Below, in pieces: positions 37,986-44,601 of a stretch of 64,000 nt of DNA. Made by a program: the position numbers and the translations under genes. Numbering within the stretch: the stretch's first letter is position 1; each line of letters begins with the position of its first letter. Location: assembly GCF_007004725.1 (NCBI RefSeq), contig NZ_ML660160.1:248001-312000 (forward strand), given 5' to 3'. Below the pieces are notes generated by a model. That model was given only the letters and a program-made list of their open reading frames with translations. It ran no database searches and had not been told where the DNA came from. Origin of the DNA: Aliikangiella coralliicola (lineage in GTDB: Bacteria; Pseudomonadota; Gammaproteobacteria; Enterobacterales; Kangiellaceae).

Positions 37986-38804
37986 ATGAAGCGAGTAAAT
38001 ATCATGAAACTATATATTTATGGTTGCCTACTGTTAGTGCTTTTAGGTTGCGAACCAGGAACCGGAGAGTTTTTTGAGGACGACTCTGGAAATGAGCCTC
38101 CTCCCCAAACCAGTGAATTGCTAAGCCAGATACAACAAACTGTGTTTACGCCCATCTGCATTCAATGTCATATTGGCGCGCAAGCGCCGCAAGGATTGAG
38201 GCTAGAAAGTGAGGTAATTGCTTTTCAATCCCTGGTCAATGTCGCGGCTGTCGGGAACTCTGATTTTGATTTAGTAAAACCATTTGATCCCGAGAATAGT
38301 TATCTTGTGTTAAAAGTTCGAGGAGATCCTCGTGCCGGACAGAGAATGCCTCTCGGATTAGCGCCTCTTAGTGATGAGAGTATTCAGTTGATAGAAGAAT
38401 GGATAAGGGAGGGGGCGTTGCCAATTCCTGAGTCGAATTTGACTAAAGTAATTTCTATTACTAGAGAGAAATCAAAAGGTAGTTTTTCAAATTCATATAT
38501 CGTCACTTTTAGTTCTCCGTTAGTTCCGGCAGCGTTTTCTTACGATAGCATTTTTTTATACGAGTTCAATGGTTCGCACAAATATCTGTTAACGCCAGGT
38601 GAGTATCAAATAAAACCACTTAATAGTTTTCAATTTAAAATAGTGCTTGAACAACGCACCAGAGAGTTAGAAGGATTGACGTTGGTTTTGAATGACCCTG
38701 ACGGTTCTCCTCTAATTGACTTGAATAATAAAACTCTTGATGGTGACAATGATAATCAAGAAGGGGGAAGGTATGAATTTCACCTTGAATTGCGTAATGA
38801 GTAA
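37986..38804 (+). CDS. c-type heme (CxxCH) lipoprotein
   Basis: A 272-residue protein with a lipoprotein signal ending LLVLLGC (C22) and one heme-attachment motif C58-I-Q-C61-H62. The region HIGAQAPQGLRLES ... GDPRAGQRMPLGLAPLSDESIQLIEEWIREGA resembles the planctomycete/marine cytochrome-c-like domain; the RMPLG methionine is a candidate second axial ligand. After that a beta-rich domain without known family ends the protein. A start at ATG 38004 (MKLYIYGC...) is equally likely. It is 175 nt after the ABC exporter and overlaps the next gene. Confidence 0.78.
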   Translation: MKRVNIMKLYIYGCLLLVLLGCEPGTGEFFEDDSGNEPPPQTSELLSQIQQTVFTPICIQCHIGAQAPQGLRLESEVIAFQSLVNVAAVGNSDFDLVKPFDPENSYLVLKVRGDPRAGQRMPLGLAPLSDESIQLIEEWIREGALPIPESNLTKVISITREKSKGSFSNSYIVTFSSPLVPAAFSYDSIFLYEFNGSHKYLLTPGEYQIKPLNSFQFKIVLEQRTRELEGLTLVLNDPDGSPLIDLNNKTLDGDNDNQEGGRYEFHLELRNE

Positions 38805-39900
38805 GAATTTATTCCTTAAGTTTATTTTTGTTGCAGCTTCGGTTTTCTCTGCAAATCAAGCTAAAGCGGAACCCTATATTTCTATCAAGACAAACCAGCC
38901 TTGTTCGGCCTGCCATGTTAATCCGAGCGGAGGAGGAATGAGAACAAGCTATGGAAACGTCTATGGTTATATGGAGTTGCCAGCAGAAAGTTCCGATGCA
39001 AACAATTTTGACTTCGCTAAAGTATCGGAATTTATTCAGTTTGGCGGAAATTTAAGGTATGACTTCGACGCATCAAAAGACGACGCTACCGATAAAACCG
39101 CTAGCGGCTTTGGAGTGGAGTCTGCGCAAATTTACACTTTAATTAAAGCTGGGAGAGACGATTTATTACTCTATCTTGATCAGCAAGTTTCACCAGGAAC
39201 AGCTTTGAGTAGAGAGGCTTTGCTAATCAAAAAGTTCGACAATGGTGATTACTTGAAAGTTGGTAAAATGATGCCTTCTCTAGGATTGAGAATCGAAGAT
39301 GACGGGGCTTTTATTCGACAAGTGACCGGGTTTAATTTTGACAATAGTGATAATGGTATTGAGTATGGGTTAACCAGCGGTTCTTCCTTTTACAACTTTT
39401 TCATTACTAATGGAACAAGTTCAGTAACGAATGACGACAATAAGTTTCAGTTTGGGGCTCGCGCTGAGTATTTTCTAGGTGACTTTCGTATAGGGGGAGC
39501 TGCAGTAATTAATCAAGGCGATGAGGTTGATAAGAAAATATTAGCCTTGTTTGCGGGGTATCATTGGAATAATTTCACCATTATGGGAGAAATCGATACG
39601 GTAAATAACCAAAATAATGGTACTGCAAATGGAAATGGTGAAGATATTACGGAATTGATCGGTCTGATTGAATTGAATTATGAAACCAGCAAAGGCCATA
39701 ATATTAAAGTGACCACAGAATACCATGATCCTGATGATGATTTTAAGGAAGATCACAGAATTAGAAACTCGGTTGTCTACGAATACACGCCTTACTCAAA
39801 TATTCAACTTCGGTTTGGATATCGAGAGCGTGAAGCACCACCACAATTTCCAGAACAGAATCTGGAGAGAATCTTTGTGCAAACACATTTTTATTTTTGA
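38773..39900 (+). CDS. Outer-membrane beta-barrel protein with N-terminal CxxCH motif
   Basis: A 375-residue protein. A signal peptide (to about AKA32) is followed by PCSACHVNPSGGGMRTSYG with one c-type heme motif (C44-S-A-C47-H48). The remaining 300 or so residues alternate hydrophobic and polar strands and end in THFYF, the aromatic C-terminus that outer-membrane barrels use for insertion. I choose ATG 38773 because AAGGGGGAAGG stands directly upstream; ATG 38797 and a longer frame from 38737 are alternatives. It overlaps the heme lipoprotein gene, so the two heme proteins probably work together, for example in electron transfer near or across the outer membrane (inference). Confidence 0.75.
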   Translation: MNFTLNCVMSKNLFLKFIFVAASVFSANQAKAEPYISIKTNQPCSACHVNPSGGGMRTSYGNVYGYMELPAESSDANNFDFAKVSEFIQFGGNLRYDFDASKDDATDKTASGFGVESAQIYTLIKAGRDDLLLYLDQQVSPGTALSREALLIKKFDNGDYLKVGKMMPSLGLRIEDDGAFIRQVTGFNFDNSDNGIEYGLTSGSSFYNFFITNGTSSVTNDDNKFQFGARAEYFLGDFRIGGAAVINQGDEVDKKILALFAGYHWNNFTIMGEIDTVNNQNNGTANGNGEDITELIGLIELNYETSKGHNIKVTTEYHDPDDDFKEDHRIRNSVVYEYTPYSNIQLRFGYREREAPPQFPEQNLERIFVQTHFYF

Positions 39901-40004
39901 ATTTATGCTTTCTAGTAGGCGCTTTTGCGTATAAGTGGTTCTGGAGTTTTTATAGTCATGTATTGTGACTTGTTTTACGGAGGTTAGTATTGAAGTATTT
40001 GTAT

Positions 40005-40048
40005 GTCATATCAACTGAAATAATGATTTCCACTTCAGTTGATATGAC
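40005..40048. repeat. Perfect 15-bp inverted repeat
   Basis: GTCATATCAACTGAA (40005-40019) and TTCAGTTGATATGAC (40034-40048) are exact complements around a 14-nt loop. It lies between two convergent genes and is not followed by a T run on either strand, so it is not a standard intrinsic terminator. It could still end transcription or mark a protein-binding or mobile-element remnant. Confidence 0.7.
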
Positions 40049-40102
40049 GGCTAGATAAGAAATTTATTATGCGCTACTGTAGGCTAAAGTTCATAAGCAA
40101 GA

Positions 40103-40489
40103 TTACCCGTCAGACTCCAACACCTCAAAATCATCTTCTTCTAATTTAAAGTTTCCATCTTCTTGCATTACCCAAAGCTCCTTATGGATCACGCCGCTGG
40201 CTTTATTCATTTTCCAGTGAGACTCAACGATGACCGATTTTTCGTCGATGACGTTGAACGCGGGATTAACATATTCCACTTCAGCAAAACCCTCATCAAT
40301 TAAGTTTTGCCAAAATTGTTTAATTGCTTCGGTGCCGTTGAATGTGCCGAAAGGGCGAGCATGCATAGTTGCGTTCGCTGTATATTGGTTAGCACATCCG
40401 GCTGAATTCCCTTGATTAAAGGCGTTTTTCCAGTCTTCGCTAGCACTGCCCACTTTTGCTAGTAGCGTTGTTTTCTGTTCGGTATTCAT
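40103..40489 (-). CDS. NTF2/SnoaL-fold protein (DUF4440-like)
   Basis: A 128-residue protein that fits the small cone-shaped NTF2-like fold. It has an N-terminal helix with DWKNAFNQGNSAGCANQYTANATMHARPFGTFNGTEAI, then strands VEYVNPAFNVID, SVIVESHWKMN and IHKELWVMQEDGNFKLEEDDFEVL. Family members are small isomerases, cyclases, polyketide-type hydrolases or simple binding proteins, so no substrate can be named. AGGA lies 7 nt before the ATG. It is divergent from the LysR gene 161 bp away, a common arrangement in which the regulator controls its neighbour. Confidence 0.8.
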   Translation of the reverse strand: MNTEQKTTLLAKVGSASEDWKNAFNQGNSAGCANQYTANATMHARPFGTFNGTEAIKQFWQNLIDEGFAEVEYVNPAFNVIDEKSVIVESHWKMNKASGVIHKELWVMQEDGNFKLEEDDFEVLESDG

Positions 40490-40650
40490 TGATCTGTCCT
40501 ATCTGTTCGGTTGACTATAGGTTCATGATAAAGAGATTAAGTGTTTAGAAAAAGATAGCAAATCAATAATTACTGTTCTAAAATACCGAACAATATTGAA
40601 GGGTAGAGCTATATTAAAGGATAGGGCATTATTAAAAAGTATCAAACAAA

Positions 40651-41580
40651 ATGATATCGACAAACACAATCAAATACCTGCGTCACATGGTGGTTTTTTC
40701 TCGTGTAGTCGAAGCCGGTTCGATTAGCGCCGCCGCTGAAGATTTGGACATTTCTAAATCGGTGGTCAGTCAACAGCTGAAGTCTCTGGAAGCAGAGCTA
40801 GGCGTCGTGTTGTTGAAAAGAACAACTCGCCAACAAATCTTGACGCCGGTAGGCAAGGCGTTTTATCTGCAGTGCCAAAAGATTAATCAGCTCACCCAGA
40901 AAGCCTGGGATGATGCCAGGGATAGTCAGATAGAACCAACCGGCTCGATTTCAGTCAACGCTCCACACGCGCTGATCGAGCCTGTGATTTCGCCTGCCGT
41001 TGGTGCGATGGTTAATCGATATAACAAAATAGTCCCCACCATACTGGCTAATGATCAGAGAGTTGACTTAATAGAGAAAGGAGTCGACTTAGCTATCCGA
41101 GTTGGAGAAATGCCTTCAAGTGAATACCGACAGAGATTAGTCGGCCAATTTCGCGAAGTCTTGTGTGCTAGTCCAGATTACATTCGAGAAAAAAACTTAT
41201 CCGCTGTAGCGCTACTCAAGGATCCTGAAGTTGCCGAGAGTTGTGATTATGTTGCCAATACCTGGCAGGGTAAGAATATTAATCACGAACTTTCTCATAA
41301 AAATACAGGTAAAAAAGGGACAGTTACTTTTCATGCTAATCGATTTAATGATTCTTTAAGCTCAGTGATCGCAATGGTTAAAGCGGGCGCAGGTATCGCT
41401 TTAATTCCTGATTTTTTATTTTATCCCTGTCAACAAAAGCATGAATTAGAAAATATCTTTAGTGATTATTTGCTGCCTTCAGTGCCGGTTTATTCCGTTC
41501 ATGCTTTTGGTAGTAACCCGCCGTTAAATGTGAAATTAGCTATCGACTTTATTAAGAGTCAAATGTCAGCGATTACCTGA
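40651..41580 (+). CDS. LysR-family transcriptional regulator
   Basis: A 309-residue regulator. The N-terminal winged helix-turn-helix is clear: FSRVVEAGSISAAAEDLDISKSVVSQQLKSLEAELGVVLLKRTTRQQILTPVGKAF in about residues 15-71, split across helices. An effector-binding domain follows (about 95-305, VDLAIRVGEMPSSEYRQRLVG, MVKAGAGIALIPDFLF). It is divergent from the NTF2-like gene at 40103-40489 and probably controls that gene and itself from the 161-bp shared interval. No clear ribosome-binding site precedes the ATG. Confidence 0.9.
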   Translation: MISTNTIKYLRHMVVFSRVVEAGSISAAAEDLDISKSVVSQQLKSLEAELGVVLLKRTTRQQILTPVGKAFYLQCQKINQLTQKAWDDARDSQIEPTGSISVNAPHALIEPVISPAVGAMVNRYNKIVPTILANDQRVDLIEKGVDLAIRVGEMPSSEYRQRLVGQFREVLCASPDYIREKNLSAVALLKDPEVAESCDYVANTWQGKNINHELSHKNTGKKGTVTFHANRFNDSLSSVIAMVKAGAGIALIPDFLFYPCQQKHELENIFSDYLLPSVPVYSVHAFGSNPPLNVKLAIDFIKSQMSAIT

Positions 41581-41631
41581 AGTAAAGAGATGGTTGATAA
41601 AGCAATAGCTAATCAAGTGATGGCTAACAAA

Positions 41632-41673
41632 AACCAGCTTCAGCTTTAGTTGTTATTAAAGAAGAAGCTGGTT
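41632..41673. terminator. Inverted repeat between convergent genes
   Basis: AACCAGCTTC (41632-41641) pairs exactly with GAAGCTGGTT (41664-41673) across a 22-nt AT-rich loop. It lies between the ends of the LysR gene and the DsbA-like gene. The loop is long and there is no strong T run, so it is a probable but not certain bidirectional terminator. Confidence 0.5.
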
Positions 41674-41697
41674 GTGGTCTATCAACACTTGGGAAAA

Positions 41698-42297
41698 CTA
41701 AGAACCGGAAAATTCCTTAATCGCTTCTTTTATTCGTTGATAGGACCCCAGGTTTTGATTGTTCAGTTTATATCGCTGATTAACCAACAGGGTCGGTGAT
41801 ACTCCAACTCGATGGTGTTGTGCATAAAGTTTTGATTGTTTTACTTTGTTTTTTAACCAGAAAGAATTATTGACTTCGTCATACTTTTTTTCGCTGACGC
41901 CGAGAGCAATAAAAAATTCTTTCATGTCCTTTTCACCCCTAAATGGTTTTTTCTCTACATGAATACGATGGAATATTTGACTATGGCTCTGGTCAAGAAC
42001 ACCTAATTTTTCTCCAAGGAAATACGCTTTTACGTAGATCTTCCACGATGGTCTTAATTCTATTGGTACAGGCTTCACTTTTAGGTTTGGGTAATCTGAC
42101 TTTATTTCAGTCATAAAACCTTCGATTGAGTAACAAGCACTGCAAGCATAGTTAAAAAACTCTTCAACCATTGGCTCGCTATTAACATTCGGACCTGTGA
42201 CTTGGTAGTCTTTGCCTTTTTCGAAGTTACCTTTTGCTGAAGCACTTTGCAGAACTGATAGAATTAGCATGGTGAAAAGCAAGTAGTATTTTTTCAT
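41698..42297 (-). CDS. DsbA-like periplasmic thiol:disulfide oxidoreductase
   Basis: A 199-residue protein with a signal peptide (MKKYYLLFTMLILSVLQSASA). The DsbA-type fold has active site C52-S-A-C55 in EFFNYACSACYS and a cis-proline loop VGVSPTLLV. The CSAC dipeptide differs from the classical CPHC; less oxidising behaviour is possible (inference). I set the start at ATG 42297, with AAGGA 7 nt upstream; the frame extends to 42324 without a ribosome-binding site. It lies directly downstream of the DsbC-like gene, 68 nt away, in what is probably one operon. Confidence 0.88.
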   Translation of the reverse strand: MKKYYLLFTMLILSVLQSASAKGNFEKGKDYQVTGPNVNSEPMVEEFFNYACSACYSIEGFMTEIKSDYPNLKVKPVPIELRPSWKIYVKAYFLGEKLGVLDQSHSQIFHRIHVEKKPFRGEKDMKEFFIALGVSEKKYDEVNNSFWLKNKVKQSKLYAQHHRVGVSPTLLVNQRYKLNNQNLGSYQRIKEAIKEFSGS

Positions 42298-42365
42298 AGT
42301 ATATTCCTTAAATGTGAAAGACAATTAAATGAGTTGTTACGTTTTCGATAGCGATAGCTGGCGCA

Positions 42366-43106
42366 TTATTGAATTGAATCTAACAAGGTACGCAACTTAC
42401 CTGGCGTCGTTAATCCCAGCCTAATCTGACCATCGGGCAAAATCATCGTAGGTGTCGAACTTATGCCGAGCTCTTGCGCCAATTTGAGTTGTTTGGGCAA
42501 AGAGGTTGCACATTGGGCAGAGCCAAAAAATTGGTTTTTCATCGCCAGAGTCATATTTTTTTGTGGATCATTAGAACAAAGTACCGCGACTGTTTTTTCG
42601 AAACTCGTCGAATTTATACCGGCGCGAGGTAACATGACATAATTGATGGTAATGCCTTCTGCATTGAATGCGTCCATATGTTGATGAAATTGGCGACAAA
42701 ATGTGCAATCGATGTCAGTAAATAATGTGACGACTTTTTGTTGCGGTGTTGACGATTCAAATGACAGGTACATGGTTTCATCGAGATTAGAAATCCGTTC
42801 TTTGCGGTAGTTTTGAGCCCTTAACTCAGTAATGTTTTGACCGGTTTTCGTATCTAATATTGGACCGGCGAAAATGTAGCGTCCGTCAGCGCTTGCGAAG
42901 TAGCTTTTTGCATCGATACTAATTTCGTAAAGACGATCATTAAAGCGCGTTAGTTTGAGGCGGGGATTGTTACCAAATAACTGTTTGATCTGGGTTTCGA
43001 CATCCGTAGAAAGTTCATCCTTCTGGGTTGTGTCACCGGCGCTAAGTATTCCGTAAGGCTGTAGCAGCAAAACGAGGGCTGCTATCAGAAATGCTCTCAA
43101 GTTCAT
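42366..43106 (-). CDS. DsbC-like periplasmic disulfide isomerase
   Basis: A 246-residue protein with a signal peptide (about 1-23), an N-terminal dimerisation region with DsbC-like ADGRYIFAGPILD, and a thioredoxin domain with active site C134-T-F-C137 in TLFTDIDCTFCRQFH. The cis-proline is in ISSTPTMILPDG, and an extra cysteine pair lies in VLCSND and SAQC, matching the structural disulfide of DsbC. Classical DsbC has CGYC. It would reshuffle wrong disulfides, normally kept reduced by DsbD, which is not in the window. GGAG lies 7 nt before the ATG. It precedes the DsbA-like gene. Confidence 0.88.
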   Translation of the reverse strand: MNLRAFLIAALVLLLQPYGILSAGDTTQKDELSTDVETQIKQLFGNNPRLKLTRFNDRLYEISIDAKSYFASADGRYIFAGPILDTKTGQNITELRAQNYRKERISNLDETMYLSFESSTPQQKVVTLFTDIDCTFCRQFHQHMDAFNAEGITINYVMLPRAGINSTSFEKTVAVLCSNDPQKNMTLAMKNQFFGSAQCATSLPKQLKLAQELGISSTPTMILPDGQIRLGLTTPGKLRTLLDSIQ

Positions 43107-43164
43107 CAGTAAACTCCATTCAAGTTGAATAGCGTTTATATACCGAGAGAGAACTAATGCCTTG

Positions 43165-43218
43165 TAAAATTATCTATCATTACCCAAGAATGAACCGAAA
43201 ACCATCTAAAATTATCTA
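43165..43218. promoter_or_regulatory. Direct repeat upstream of the Dsb genes
   Basis: TAAAATTATCTA occurs exactly twice (43165-43176 and 43207-43218), 42 bp apart, about four helical turns. It lies in the 134-bp gap between the ToxR/CadC-like gene and the DsbC-like gene. The spacing and T-rich, A-tract character suit a winged-helix regulator of this kind, but binding is inferred. Confidence 0.45.
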
Positions 43219-43240
43219 AAAGTTCATATTAAACAATAGG

Positions 43241-44326
43241 TTAAGAAAGTTGCCTTGAGCGACGAAAAACCTGGTTAACTGCAATACGAGTGATTGCTTG
43301 GTCTGTCGTACAGGCTGATTCTTCGTCAGACTTTTGGGTTTGTTTCAGCTGGCCGCAATCAATTGATAAGTTTTTCGGACTCTGATTTTCTTTCTCGCTT
43401 CGAGCTTTAATGCTGGTGCGCTGCCGCTCTAAATCCGCCTCAAGTTGGCTCGCATTGATTTGGTTGAGTTGAGCCTGAAGTTTATCGGGAACTTGTGTCG
43501 CTTTATTCTGGTTCGCGATTAATTGTTGGAGTGATTGGATTCGTTCATCGAATACTTCGACCGTACATTCCGCTCGAACAAAGTCCAGATTTTGAACACC
43601 ATCAATGGCGTATTGCAAAGCGTCGATCACATTACCTTTCTTTTGATAGAGCCGGCTTAAAAGGTTAGCCGCGGCAGAGGTTTCATAAGCAGAACTTTTC
43701 TCGCTGGATAAAATAGTCTGGAGATGAGTTTCTGCCTCTGGAAGATTATTATTCCGATACAATATTTCTGCGAGTAGTAGTCGTGACTCCCTGGAGTCGG
43801 GATTTTCAGTTAATGAAAAACGAAGCCATTCCTCAGCTGCTTTATCTTCCCCTTGTTGAAAGGCGACAACTGCTTTTGAGTAGGCGCTAATTGCAGGCAT
43901 AGCGAAATGCTTTTCGAGTTTGTTATTTTGATGAGCTGGGATTGATATTGCTGCGATGGTTGCGAAAATGCTGATACAAGAAACACAGGCGGCCCACTTT
44001 ATTGGCGTGGATAACTGCAATGTCTTTTTAACGGATGTATCAGCGACCCAACGGTAGCCCACATTAGGTTGGGTTCGAATCAGTTCATTATCTGGAGATA
44101 ATTTTCGAAGTTCACCAATCAGTTGAAAAAGCGTATGGTCTTGTACATGCTCAGAGCGCCATATTGCCTGAAACAACTCCTTCTTGGTGAGGGTTCTATC
44201 ATTATTCCTTAGCAGAAATTCTAATAATTGGGCTGTTTTGGGCCGAATATCACAGCGAACTTCTCCTCGATATAGATGATAGGTTTGAGTATTAAACCGA
44301 AAGTCTAAAAATCGAATTTGCGCCAT
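43241..44326 (-). CDS. Membrane-bound winged-helix regulator with periplasmic TPR domain (ToxR/CadC-like)
   Basis: A 361-residue protein. The N-terminal OmpR/PhoB-type winged helix (about 1-95: RPKTAQLLEFLLRNNDRTLTKKELFQAIW ... LIRTQPNVGYRWV, split over helices) is followed by one transmembrane segment (about 110-130). A TPR-like helical periplasmic domain comes next (about 135-245, AEEWLRFSLTENPDSRESRLLLAEILYRNNNLPEAE in several helices). The periplasmic part carries cysteines (AECTVEV, IDCGQL, ESACTT). ToxR-type regulators can depend on Dsb-made disulfides, and the next genes encode Dsb proteins. ATG 44326 follows GAGAG; the frame extends back to 44398 without support. Confidence 0.85.
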   Translation of the reverse strand: MAQIRFLDFRFNTQTYHLYRGEVRCDIRPKTAQLLEFLLRNNDRTLTKKELFQAIWRSEHVQDHTLFQLIGELRKLSPDNELIRTQPNVGYRWVADTSVKKTLQLSTPIKWAACVSCISIFATIAAISIPAHQNNKLEKHFAMPAISAYSKAVVAFQQGEDKAAEEWLRFSLTENPDSRESRLLLAEILYRNNNLPEAETHLQTILSSEKSSAYETSAAANLLSRLYQKKGNVIDALQYAIDGVQNLDFVRAECTVEVFDERIQSLQQLIANQNKATQVPDKLQAQLNQINASQLEADLERQRTSIKARSEKENQSPKNLSIDCGQLKQTQKSDEESACTTDQAITRIAVNQVFRRSRQLS

Positions 44327-44459
44327 GATGCTCTCTCGAAGTTTTAAGGTACGAAGCAAGAACTTAACAATCAACGGACTAACTTGCAAGATCCCCATTT
44401 TAATTATTTATTCTAACGTGAAAAACAACGAATGTATGTTTTTTGAACAGCTTAATCGC

Positions 44460-44483
44460 TTTTTAGCAAAATGATGCTAAAAA
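44460..44483. promoter_or_regulatory. Perfect 9-bp palindrome between divergent genes
   Basis: TTTTTAGCA (44460-44468) and TGCTAAAAA (44475-44483) are exact complements around AAATGA. The site lies in the 275-bp interval between the winged-helix regulator (minus) and the serine hydrolase (plus), so an operator is the natural reading. A small hairpin acting on RNA is the alternative. Confidence 0.45.
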
Positions 44484-44601
44484 ATCCCAACTAATCCTCT
44501 TTTGTTACGTATTATTAAATCAGGTTAACCCTTATCACCAATTCGCGCGTTAACCATCATACCTGAGTAGTCAAAAAAAGAATTAAGAAAAGGGGATATC
44601 A

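Noticed and set aside
37986-39900. Multiheme porin-cytochrome (MtrCAB-like) conduit
   Set aside because: Each protein has only one CxxCH motif and no decaheme partner is encoded nearby.
44060-44085. tRNA T-arm-like string GGGTTCGAATC
   Set aside because: It lies inside the coding sequence of the winged-helix regulator (RTQPN on the minus strand), with no acceptor or anticodon stem around it.
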